The translations under genes and the position numbers were made by a program. DNA of 13,034 nt, taken from the NCBI GenBank assembly GCA_919901705.1, contig CAKKPR010000059.1, forward strand, positions 1-13,034, read 5' to 3'. Each line of letters starts with the position of its first letter. Positions within the stretch are counted from its first letter, which is position 1. Positions 6,769 to 13,008 of the stretch are shown piece after piece. This stretch comes from Thermodesulfovibrionales bacterium. Its GTDB lineage: Bacteria > Nitrospirota > Thermodesulfovibrionia > Thermodesulfovibrionales > UBA1546. The notes beneath the pieces were generated by a model. That model worked only from the letters and a program-made list of their open reading frames with translations. It was not told the DNA's origin and made no database searches.

Positions 6769-8445
6769 ATGAGCTATTTAGTACTTGCAAGAAAATGGCG
6801 CCCCCAGGGGTTTGATGACCTTGTCGGTCAGGAACCCATCACAAGGATTCTGAAGAATTCCCTCTCTCAGAATAAGATTGCACATGCCTATATATTCTCA
6901 GGGCCAAGGGGTGTCGGCAAAACATCAACTGCAAGGATACTTGCAAAAGCCCTGAACTGCGAAAAAGGGCCAACACCATCTCCGTGCGGCGTCTGCGCAT
7001 CCTGCATAGCAATTAAAGACGGTTCATCAATTGATGTGCTTGAGATTGATGGCGCATCAAACAACAGTGTTGATGATATAAGAGACCTCAGAGAAGGCGT
7101 TAAATATACACCCTTGGGAGGCAGGTACAAAATATATATTATTGACGAAGCCCACATGCTTTCCACCTCTGCATTCAATGCCTTGTTAAAAACTCTTGAA
7201 GAGCCGCCTCCTCATGCCATATTCGTGCTCGCAACAACAGCTGCCAAAAAGATACCGGCAACTATTTTTTCAAGATGCCAGCATCTGCCGTTCAGGAGGA
7301 TATCGGCACAGAAAATAAAAGAGAGGCTGAAACATATCAAAGACTCTGAGGCTATAAGAATCTCTGATTCAGCAATAGAGATGGTTGCAAGGGCTGCTGA
7401 CGGAAGCATGAGAGACTCCCTCACAATTCTGGATCAGGTAACGTCTTTTTCTTCCGAGATAACCGATACGGAAGTTAAAGACCTTCTCGGTATAGCTGAT
7501 ATAGGTATGCTGTCCGGAATATCAATCGCCATTATTGATTCTGACAGGGAAAAGCTTGTTAAACTGATAGCCGAACTTGTAGACAGGGGAACTGACCTCA
7601 AGTCTTTTGCAAAAGACCTTGTAGAGTTTTTCAGGGACCTGCTTGTTGCAAAGATTGTAAAAAAACCTGAAGAGACGCTTGAACTGGATGAAACCGGAAT
7701 AAATGCAATCCGCCAGATACTGCCAAAGGTTTCAGCTGATATCCTCACCCTTATTCTGTCAGAGATGGTAAAGGCTGAATCAGAAGTAAGGTCTTCATTT
7801 TCACCGCGCCTCAGCCTTGAAATGTCATTGATCAGGGTAAGCTTTATCAGCGCTCTCAAGCCTGTAAAAGAGGCAATAGAGAACATAGAAGCGCTCATGA
7901 AGGGGCTGCCGCAAAAACAGCAGTCAGCAGTCAGCACTCAGGTGTCAGAACCTATAACCCGGAACATAGAACCTGAAACCCAGTCTCCTTCGGTCGCCTC
8001 ATTCTCCTCAGCGAACCCGCCTGAGTGCGGGGGCGACTCGCCGAGGAGAGCGACTCGTTTGGGCGAAAATCCGGAACCTATAGACGATATTTCATTATTG
8101 AATGCAATCATGGAGAAGATTGACGACCCGAGGATTACATCAAAACTCGAAAAGGCAAAACCCATGCTTAATGGCGACACCCTGACACTCACATTCAACA
8201 GCAACGATGCTATTATATTTGCTGACGCGATAAAGAAAAATTCCAGCCTCATAGAAAAAATAGCATTAGGAATCCGTAAAAATCCTACAAAAATAGTGGT
8301 TGAGATAGATGCAAAAGCAAAAAAAATTGTGAGCAGGAAAGATCTGGAAGATAAAGCCAGAGCTGAGCCCTCGATAAAAGAGGCCATGGAGCTCTTCGAG
8401 GGAAGAATTATAGATGTTAAGCTAAAAGAAAACGGAGGTGGATAG
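6769..8445 (+). CDS. dnaX: DNA polymerase III subunit gamma/tau (clamp loader ATPase)
   Basis: This is the 558-residue clamp-loader ATPase that loads the beta clamp and organises the replisome. Read from the ATG at 6769 it begins MSYLVLARKWRPQGFDDLVGQ, the standard family start. A TTG 36 bases upstream would add residues encoded by the repeat array and is unlikely. Visible are Walker A GPRGVGKT (45-52), zinc ligands C64, C73, C76 and C79, Walker B with DEAH (126-129), and the SRC sensor 1 motif (168-170). The collar domain follows to about residue 375. A low-complexity linker at about 385-431 is encoded by repeat-like DNA (see separate entry). A small C-terminal domain (about 432-558) contains the segment DPRITSKLEKAKP. 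There is no convincing programmed frameshift site near the linker. The gene is followed two bases later by ybaB. Confidence 0.96.
   Translation: MSYLVLARKWRPQGFDDLVGQEPITRILKNSLSQNKIAHAYIFSGPRGVGKTSTARILAKALNCEKGPTPSPCGVCASCIAIKDGSSIDVLEIDGASNNSVDDIRDLREGVKYTPLGGRYKIYIIDEAHMLSTSAFNALLKTLEEPPPHAIFVLATTAAKKIPATIFSRCQHLPFRRISAQKIKERLKHIKDSEAIRISDSAIEMVARAADGSMRDSLTILDQVTSFSSEITDTEVKDLLGIADIGMLSGISIAIIDSDREKLVKLIAELVDRGTDLKSFAKDLVEFFRDLLVAKIVKKPEETLELDETGINAIRQILPKVSADILTLILSEMVKAESEVRSSFSPRLSLEMSLIRVSFISALKPVKEAIENIEALMKGLPQKQQSAVSTQVSEPITRNIEPETQSPSVASFSSANPPECGGDSPRRATRLGENPEPIDDISLLNAIMEKIDDPRITSKLEKAKPMLNGDTLTLTFNSNDAIIFADAIKKNSSLIEKIALGIRKNPTKIVVEIDAKAKKIVSRKDLEDKARAEPSIKEAMELFEGRIIDVKLKENGGG
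7921..8057 (+). repeat. Intergenic-type repeats inside the dnaX linker
   Basis: Three repeat-like blocks follow one another in frame. Four degenerate heptamers, CAGTCAG, CAGTCAG, CACTCAG and GTGTCAG, fill 7921-7948. An AACC/GAAC-rich block with loose periodicity runs 7949-7980. Then comes a palindrome at 7993-8054: outer stem GTCGC/GCGAC, middle stem CTCCTCAGCGA (8004-8014) with TCGCCGAGGAG (8038-8048, one mismatch), and inner stem CCCGC/GCGGG around a 6-nt loop. The encoded residues are Ser/Pro/Glu-rich and low in complexity, as suits a flexible linker, and lack any domain motif. Confidence 0.7.
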
Positions 8446-8447
8446 AT

Positions 8448-8786
8448 ATGTCCAAGAAAATGCTCGGTGATATTATGCGTCAGGCCCAGAAGCTGCAGGA
8501 AGAGATGATGAAAAAACAGGAAGAGGCCAAGACTAAAACAGTCGAGGCAACAGCAGGCGGAGGCATGGTTACCGCCGTCGCCAATGGAGCAGGACAGTTA
8601 ATCTCCATAAAAATAGAAAAAGATGTCATAAACGCTGACGACGTCGAGATGCTTCAGGACCTCATTCTCGCAGCAGCTAACGAGGCTTTAAGGCGGGCGC
8701 AGGAAATGGTCAATGAAGACATGTCAAAACTGACAGGAGGCCTGAACATACCGGGATTAGGCGGAGGGCTTGGTAAGTTTTTCTAA
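8448..8786 (+). CDS. ybaB: YbaB/EbfC-family nucleoid-associated protein
   Basis: This 112-residue protein begins MSKKMLGDIMRQAQKLQEEM, the typical YbaB start, with an N-terminal helix and coiled region (about 3-33). The conserved GGGMVTAVANGAGQLISIKI core (37-56) follows, and the protein ends in a Gly-rich tail (PGLGGGLGKFF). YbaB/EbfC dimers bind DNA and are thought to contribute to nucleoid organisation or gene regulation. A GGAGGT ribosome-binding site at the end of dnaX precedes the ATG, and the genes are separated by two bases, so co-expression with dnaX is likely. In many bacteria recR follows; here it is replaced by an opposing gene that overlaps the last 30 bases of ybaB. Confidence 0.95.
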   Translation: MSKKMLGDIMRQAQKLQEEMMKKQEEAKTKTVEATAGGGMVTAVANGAGQLISIKIEKDVINADDVEMLQDLILAAANEALRRAQEMVNEDMSKLTGGLNIPGLGGGLGKFF

Positions 8787-9434
8787 TTCCTCTTCATCTA
8801 TCTGAAGCTCTCTTGCAAGCGACTTGGTTGTCGTGCCGGTCTGCTTTATTACCTCTTTGACATAATCCTCATAACGGATATTTTTATCCCAGCAGCCATT
8901 GAAATGTTCCTTGAGGATTGCAGCAAGCCCCTCGGAAGGTATCCTGTAGCCCTTCTTTGTTGCCTCTTTCTCGCCTATGCTCTCAGGGATGCCGATAACG
9001 ACCAGCTTTTCATCCACTACAATGTAACGAATATCATGCACAACTGCACAGCCGCTGTATCTCACTTCAGCGCCGGCCTTTGTATACAAATAGCCTATAT
9101 GTAATCTGTCAGGGAATTTCGGCAGGAGGTATTTAACGCTCACATTATTTTTTGCCAGCCGCTCAATATTAGCGGTAACATCCTGGGTCCTTTTCTTATC
9201 ATCTCCGGCAGGCAGTCTTCCTGTAATAGCCCCTATCACCTCGGTTTTTGCATCCATCATGGAATCCGTGACTGTAAGAAAGTATTCCTGCCTTGTGAGT
9301 ATCTTTGTTGCCTTGCCCACCTCCAGAAGGAGGCCCTTCCTGCCCCTGCCTTCTTTTATGCTGTAAATAAGAAGTATGATTGTAACAACAAGCAGTATTG
9401 ATTCAAGCATGAGAAGTCCGGTTTCGATAGTCAT
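8757..9434 (-). CDS. Membrane-anchored protein with degenerate PLD-like motif
   Basis: I do not recognise a named family. The 225-residue protein has one N-terminal membrane helix (about 8-25) followed by a basic segment, which places the rest in the cytoplasm by the positive-inside rule. The central region resembles half of a phospholipase-D fold. In the segment VVHDIRYIVVDEKLVVIG (131-148) the HxKxxxxD motif appears as D134-x-R136-x4-D141. The catalytic His and Lys are thus replaced, which suggests binding rather than catalysis. The last 30 residues (KSLARELQIDEEELEKL) look like a small helix-turn-helix or helical hairpin. An AGAGGA ribosome-binding site precedes the ATG at a suitable distance on the minus strand. 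The gene converges on ybaB and overlaps its 3' end by 30 bp. The frame is clean throughout and I am confident it is a real gene, but not of its role. Confidence 0.8.
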   Translation of the reverse strand: MTIETGLLMLESILLVVTIILLIYSIKEGRGRKGLLLEVGKATKILTRQEYFLTVTDSMMDAKTEVIGAITGRLPAGDDKKRTQDVTANIERLAKNNVSVKYLLPKFPDRLHIGYLYTKAGAEVRYSGCAVVHDIRYIVVDEKLVVIGIPESIGEKEATKKGYRIPSEGLAAILKEHFNGCWDKNIRYEDYVKEVIKQTGTTTKSLARELQIDEEELEKLTKPSA

Positions 9435-9512
9435 TTTATCCTCTTAATAATTTTACCATTTAAAAACAATTTTTACTAAAAGTCTGGTCTGGATATTTAA
9501 TTAACTTGAAAG

Positions 9513-9791
9513 ATGAGTAAATCCTGCAAAAATGATATACTAAAAACCAAGATGACTGTCACAGAGATAGAGAAAAAAGCAAAATTAATAACCGGGAAGA
9601 GCGGTAAACCCGTAGAAGTAATACTGCCCTATAACATCTTCAAACATCTTCTGGAACTCGAAAGAAGCATGGAAATCTTCAGCCGCAGGGAAACGCAGGA
9701 GAGCATTAAAAGGGCTAAAGAAGACATAAAGCACGGCAGAGTAAAAACCTTCAGTGATATTACAGATGCTTTTAAATGGCTGGACAAGTAG
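9513..9791 (+). CDS. Antitoxin of a type II toxin-antitoxin pair
   Basis: This 92-residue basic, helical protein lies directly upstream of, and overlaps by 16 bp, a RelE-superfamily toxin gene, the classic antitoxin-first order. Its central part (KPVEVILPYNIFKHLLELE) and the C-terminal RRETQESIKRAKEDIKHGR and ITDAFKWLDK resemble toxin-wrapping helices of RelB/Phd-like antitoxins. A second in-frame ATG at 9552 (MTVTEIEKKAKL) may be the true start, since the first 13 residues look unlike conserved sequence; neither start has a strong Shine-Dalgarno sequence. Antitoxins of this type neutralise the toxin and repress the operon. The 78-bp divergent gap with the minus-strand gene must hold its promoter, but I see no clear operator palindrome. 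Confidence 0.8.
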   Translation: MSKSCKNDILKTKMTVTEIEKKAKLITGKSGKPVEVILPYNIFKHLLELERSMEIFSRRETQESIKRAKEDIKHGRVKTFSDITDAFKWLDK

Positions 9792-10045
9792 AAATAGTTT
9801 TCACCGAAGAGTTCAAGAAGGCTTACAAAAAACTTCCAGAAGATATCAAGAAAAAGGTCGGGAAACAGTTAAAGTTCCTGAGCCATAATCCAGCCCACCC
9901 ATCCCTCAAGATGCATAAACTAAACGGCGAATGGGAATTTTATGTTGATATCCACTATAGGTGTTTTTTCTTACGAGATGGCGGAAAGTTCACCCTGCTG
10001 ACAGTCGGAAGCCATAGGGTAGTGGATAGATACAAAAAGGATTAA
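9776..10045 (+). CDS. RelE/ParE-superfamily toxin, probable mRNA interferase
   Basis: The 89-residue protein has the RelE/YafQ-like layout: an N-terminal strand and two helices (FTEEFKKAYKKLPEDIKKKV), then HPSLKMHKLNGEWEFYVDIH (41-60), the strand YRCFFLRDGGKFTLLTVGSH and a terminal RVVDRYKKD. Candidate RNA-contact and acid-base residues are H47, K48, R62, H80, R81, D84 and Y86, by position and type. Toxins of this family usually cleave mRNA in the ribosomal A site. The ATG at 9776 lies inside the antitoxin gene, giving coupled translation. Whether it belongs to the RelE, YafQ or HigB branch cannot be settled by eye. The protein is full length and shows no obvious inactivating change. Confidence 0.88.
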   Translation: MAGQVEIVFTEEFKKAYKKLPEDIKKKVGKQLKFLSHNPAHPSLKMHKLNGEWEFYVDIHYRCFFLRDGGKFTLLTVGSHRVVDRYKKD

Positions 10046-10103
10046 CGCTTTATAACCTGTCATAAACAGCGTCTTCGTCGTTATCCCGGACCTTTTTTAA
10101 AAA

Positions 10104-10132
10104 TTGACTTTTATTCTCTTACGACTTATGAT
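10104..10132 (+). promoter_or_regulatory. Near-consensus sigma-70 promoter
   Basis: TTGACT (10104-10109) and TATGAT (10127-10132) are each 5 of 6 to consensus and separated by exactly 17 bp. Transcription would begin near 10139, 30 bases before the ATG at 10169. It is the best promoter match in the window and supports the following ORF being expressed separately from the toxin-antitoxin pair. Confidence 0.6.
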
Positions 10133-10168
10133 TCTTTGTGAAAATGCAGCAGTATAAAAAACGATGTT

Positions 10169-10636
10169 ATGCGCAAAAATATAATGGGAAAAACAAATGA
10201 GAAGTCATATCATTATTGGGCGTTGGGCGTATTTTCTCTTGGCTTCTTTTTTCTCAATTTGTTTGAACCACCTCCCGATTATGTAATTTTTCAGTGCGAC
10301 CGTACAAATAAAATATGCACCATAGAGAAAAGGGATCTATTCCGGACCAAAACCGAAATTATAAAAATTGAAGATATTCGATATGCTCATTTCGAGAAGT
10401 TAGGCTTTTTCATAAGAGGTTATCACGGCCCTGAAATAAAACTGCAAGATGGCAATGATATTTCAATTGGCGCAGGCTCAACAAGTCCGTTCACATCGGA
10501 AGAACAAAAAACAGTTGAGGGGATAAACAAGTTCTTATCAAATCCCGAATTAAAACATCTGTTTATCACGCAAAAGAATATTCCGACGATAATCGTCGAA
10601 GGTATATTTCTGTTCGGAGGCATATTTTTTATATAG
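10169..10636 (+). CDS. Membrane protein of unknown function, possibly C-terminally cut
   Basis: No named family is recognised. The 155-residue protein has a membrane helix at about 17-31 (WALGVFSLGFFFLNLF). A soluble domain of about 100 residues with alternating strands (YVIFQCDRTNKICTIEKRD ... IKIEDIRYAHFEKLG) is reminiscent of PH-like membrane-protein modules. A second hydrophobic helix (IPTIIVEGIFLFGGIFFI) runs straight into the stop codon. An ending inside a membrane helix is unusual and suggests that the natural C-terminus was lost. A direct repeat begins 11 bases after the stop. A second ATG at 10184 is possible; neither has a Shine-Dalgarno sequence. The gene looks more AT-rich than its neighbours, which would fit horizontal transfer. 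Confidence 0.6.
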   Translation: MRKNIMGKTNEKSYHYWALGVFSLGFFFLNLFEPPPDYVIFQCDRTNKICTIEKRDLFRTKTEIIKIEDIRYAHFEKLGFFIRGYHGPEIKLQDGNDISIGAGSTSPFTSEEQKTVEGINKFLSNPELKHLFITQKNIPTIIVEGIFLFGGIFFI

Positions 10637-10647
10637 GTCAAGCAAGC

Positions 10648-10688
10648 AGGGTCAAACCTACAAGATACATTTTCAAATCCCCTTTTCC
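10648..10688 (+). repeat. Direct repeat copy A
   Basis: The sequence starts AGGGTCAAACCTACAAGATA and continues through CATTTTCAA into a pyrimidine-rich CCCCTTTTCC. A second copy lies 381 bp downstream (11029), with only a few substitutions over about 40 bp. The two copies bracket the gene at 10808. Each begins exactly 11 bases after a stop codon. This may be a dispersed repeat or the end of a mobile unit. No transposase is present. Confidence 0.75.
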
Positions 10689-10750
10689 TTGTGACTTTTC
10701 CTTTGAAAAGTATGATAGTCCGAAGAAGGTCAGAAAACAAAAAATGGTAA

Positions 10751-10780
10751 TTGATAAAATATTTTGTGTTATGCTAATAA
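10751..10780 (+). promoter_or_regulatory. Putative extended -10 promoter of the orphan antitoxin gene
   Basis: TTGATA (10751-10756) and TAATAA (10775-10780) are 18 bp apart, and TGC before the -10 gives an extended form (ATGCTAATAAT). A strong ribosome-binding site, AAGGAGG, follows at about 10795-10800. The rest of 10689-10750 shows no ORF of note. Confidence 0.4.
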
Positions 10781-10807
10781 TGTAGTGTCAGCAAGGAGGG
10801 CAAAGAT

Positions 10808-11017
10808 ATGCCGAAAGGAATAACATTAGGCAAAATAGAAAAAGAGGTTGAAAGGCTCACGCCTAAGGATCAGTTGAAATTGCTGGAAAAGCTTGCCCAT
10901 CAGCTTAAGAAAACAGGTGTTGCCATGAAAAAAGAACTCGACTGGAAAGGGCTTTACGGTCTCGGAAAAGGATTGTGGAAAAGTGAGGATGCCCAGGACT
11001 ACGTCAATCGGTTGTAA
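10808..11017 (+). CDS. Orphan VapB-like antitoxin
   Basis: This 69-residue protein has a helical N-terminal half (EVERLTPKDQLKLLEKLAHQL) and a C-terminal tail (KKELDWKGLYGLGKGLWKSE, 41-60, then DAQDYVNRL). From general familiarity, tails of this kind occur in small antitoxins encoded directly before PIN-domain VapC toxins, where they wrap the toxin. Here no toxin follows: the next 200 bp hold a repeat copy and a 36-codon ORF. The protein may also end slightly early, since relatives tend to carry a few charged residues after the NRL. A strong AAGGAGG ribosome-binding site and a promoter-like sequence argue it is still expressed. It could be a decaying remnant of a vapBC pair, or an antitoxin that acts on a toxin elsewhere. 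Confidence 0.75.
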   Translation: MPKGITLGKIEKEVERLTPKDQLKLLEKLAHQLKKTGVAMKKELDWKGLYGLGKGLWKSEDAQDYVNRL

Positions 11018-11028
11018 CGGAAACAATT

Positions 11029-11070
11029 AGGGTCAAACCTACAAAATACATCTTCAACCCCCCTTTTTTC
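11029..11070 (+). repeat. Direct repeat copy B
   Basis: This second copy begins AGGGTCAAACCTACAAAATA and continues CATCTTCAACCCCCCTTTTTT. It matches copy A at 10648 with the same start, order and pyrimidine-rich end, differing at a few positions. It begins 11 bases after the stop of the antitoxin-like gene. The C-run/T-run end could weakly affect transcription, but no hairpin precedes it. Confidence 0.75.
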
Positions 11071-11124
11071 TTCAAGCCTTATTATTTTATTTATTAAGTA
11101 GACATAATCCTTTAAAATAACTAT

Positions 11125-11235
11125 ATGAAATTTTTCAAGAAATCAGAAGAAAACCAGCCTGACTCGATATTGGAAGAACTGCGAAAGAAAATTGAAACTG
11201 AACTATGGAAAAAGAAAGGATTTGAATCAAGATGA
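11125..11235 (+). CDS. Small 36-residue ORF coupled to ettA
   Basis: This short ORF starts MKFFKKSEENQPDS, continues ILEELRKKIETELWKKKG and ends ESR. It is highly charged, predicted helical and has no membrane segment. Its TGA overlaps the ATG of ettA as ATGA, the classic geometry for translational coupling. It has no clear Shine-Dalgarno sequence; a weak TAAAAT box at 11113-11118 would put the transcript start almost at its ATG. It may be a real small protein or a leader peptide setting ettA expression. No family is recognised, and the overlap with a strongly conserved gene is the main support. Confidence 0.5.
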   Translation: MKFFKKSEENQPDSILEELRKKIETELWKKKGFESR

Positions 11236-12917
11236 GCGCTGAACCTAACAAAGTAATTTACTCCATGATCGGGGTAAGCAAGTTTTACGATAAAAAACCT
11301 GTACTGAAAAATATCTACCTCTCATATTTCTATGGAGCAAAAATCGGCGTCCTCGGGCTGAACGGGTCAGGGAAAAGCTCCCTCCTCCGCATCCTTGCAG
11401 GCAGGGACAAAGAATTCAACGGAGAGACAGTGCTTGCACCCGGCCACACCGTAGGCATCCTTGAACAGGAGCCGGAACTGGATGACAAAAAAACAGTACG
11501 CCAGGTTGTAGAAGAAGGTGTGCAGGAAACAGCAGACGCCCTCAAAGAATATAACGCTATAAATGAAAAATTTGCTGAGCCTATGTCAGACGATGAGATG
11601 ACAAAACTTATCGAGCGTCAGGGAAAGGTGCAGGAGAAACTCGATGCCCTGGATGCATGGGAACTGGATTCACGTCTTGAAATGGCAATGGATGCACTGC
11701 GCTGCCCTCCCGGCGACACACCTGTTAATATCCTTTCCGGAGGGGAAAAACGGCGTGTGGCCCTTTGCAGGCTCTTACTTCAGAAGCCTGACATCCTGCT
11801 TCTTGACGAGCCGACAAACCATCTCGATGCCGAGACAGTGGCATGGCTTGAGCACCATCTGCAAAGCTATCCCGGCACCATCATTGCTGTGACCCATGAC
11901 CGTTATTTTCTTGATAATGTCGCCGGCTGGATACTTGAGCTCGACCGCGGAGAGGGAATTCCATGGAAAGGGAATTATTCTTCATGGCTCGAACAGAAGA
12001 AAAGCCGATTACAGCAGGAAGAAAAAACAGAGAGCGAAAGGCAGAGAACACTTCAGCGCGAGCTTGAATGGATAAGGATGTCGCCCAAAGGACGCCACGC
12101 CAAGGCAAAGGCGCGCATCAATTCTTATGAGTCTCTTTTAAACCAGGATATTGAAAAAAGGTCAAAGGAACTCGAGATATATATTCCTCCGGGCCCGCGT
12201 TTGGGCAGCGTTGTAATTGATGCAGATAACGTGTCCAAGGCATACGGTGATAATATATTGATGGAAGGCATGACCTTCTCTCTTCCTCCGGGCGGAATTG
12301 TCGGCATTATCGGGCCGAACGGAGCAGGAAAGACAACTCTCTTCCGGATGATAATCGGTCAGGAAAAACCTGATTCAGGCACTTTCAAAACAGGAGAAAC
12401 AGTAAAGCTGGCATACATTGACCAGAGCCGTGATGACCTTGACCCGGATAAATCCATATGGGAGGTAATTACCGGCGGAGAGGACATGATCCAGCTTGGA
12501 AAGAAACAGGTGAACTCCCGTGCCTATGTAGCACGCTTTAATTTCTCAGGCAGCGACCAGCAGAAAAAGGTTCCGATGCTCTCAGGAGGAGAAAGAAACC
12601 GCGTGCATTTGGCGCGTATGCTCAAAGAAGAGGCCAATGTGCTTTTGTTGGACGAACCAACAAATGACCTTGATGTAAACACCATGCGTGCATTGGAAGA
12701 GGCATTGGAGAATTTTGCAGGGTGTGCAGTTGTAATCAGCCACGACAGATGGTTCCTTGACCGCATTGCGACTCATATACTCGCATTTGAGGGTGAGAGC
12801 AAGGCAGTATGGTTCGACGGAAACTACTCAGAATATGAGGCGGACAGAAAAGCGCGCCTCGGCTCTGCCGCAGACCAGCCCCACCGCATCAAATACAGGC
12901 ATCTGTCAAGAGGGTAG
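11232..12917 (+). CDS. ettA: Energy-dependent translational throttle protein EttA (ABC-F ATPase)
   Basis: This 561-residue soluble protein has two ABC domains and no membrane segments. Domain 1 has Walker A GLNGSGKSS (42-50), signature LSGGE (168-172) and Walker B with DEPTNHLD (192-199). An insertion at about 88-155 is the EttA arm that contacts the ribosomal L1 stalk. The charged inter-domain linker (PtIM, about 250-320) includes RMSPKGRHAKAKAR. Domain 2 has Walker A GPNGAGKTT (361-369), signature LSGGE (450-454) and Walker B with DEPTNDLD (474-481). EttA binds the ribosomal E site and gates entry into elongation according to the ATP/ADP ratio. Length and ending (RIKYRHLSRG) match the roughly 555-residue family. 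An AAAGGA sequence lies about 12 bases upstream of the ATG, which overlaps the stop of the 36-codon ORF. Confidence 0.95.
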   Translation: MSAEPNKVIYSMIGVSKFYDKKPVLKNIYLSYFYGAKIGVLGLNGSGKSSLLRILAGRDKEFNGETVLAPGHTVGILEQEPELDDKKTVRQVVEEGVQETADALKEYNAINEKFAEPMSDDEMTKLIERQGKVQEKLDALDAWELDSRLEMAMDALRCPPGDTPVNILSGGEKRRVALCRLLLQKPDILLLDEPTNHLDAETVAWLEHHLQSYPGTIIAVTHDRYFLDNVAGWILELDRGEGIPWKGNYSSWLEQKKSRLQQEEKTESERQRTLQRELEWIRMSPKGRHAKAKARINSYESLLNQDIEKRSKELEIYIPPGPRLGSVVIDADNVSKAYGDNILMEGMTFSLPPGGIVGIIGPNGAGKTTLFRMIIGQEKPDSGTFKTGETVKLAYIDQSRDDLDPDKSIWEVITGGEDMIQLGKKQVNSRAYVARFNFSGSDQQKKVPMLSGGERNRVHLARMLKEEANVLLLDEPTNDLDVNTMRALEEALENFAGCAVVISHDRWFLDRIATHILAFEGESKAVWFDGNYSEYEADRKARLGSAADQPHRIKYRHLSRG

Positions 12918-12921
12918 GCTG

Positions 12922-13008
12922 ATGGAAACAACTATTATCGAGGGGGAAATTGGGGAGGGAAGCGGATTTAATGTACCAATTAATTCATGGATAACAAACA
13001 AAAACTAA
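12922..13008 (+). CDS. Doubtful 28-residue ORF after ettA
   Basis: An ATG four bases after the ettA stop opens a 28-codon frame (METTIIEGEIGEGSG, ending in SWITNKN). AGAGGG at the end of ettA could act as ribosome-binding site. The peptide matches nothing I know and overlaps the possible start of another gene in a different frame, so it may be chance. Confidence 0.2.
   Translation: METTIIEGEIGEGSGFNVPINSWITNKN

Noticed and set aside
8315..8328. Run of eight A's in dnaX as a programmed frameshift site
   Set aside because: It lies near residue 519, far past the linker where tau/gamma frameshifting occurs in known cases, and has no upstream stimulator that I can see.
10045..10072. Hairpin ACGCT/AGCGT after the toxin gene as a terminator
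   Set aside because: Only five base pairs around an 18-nt loop, with no T-tract directly after it.
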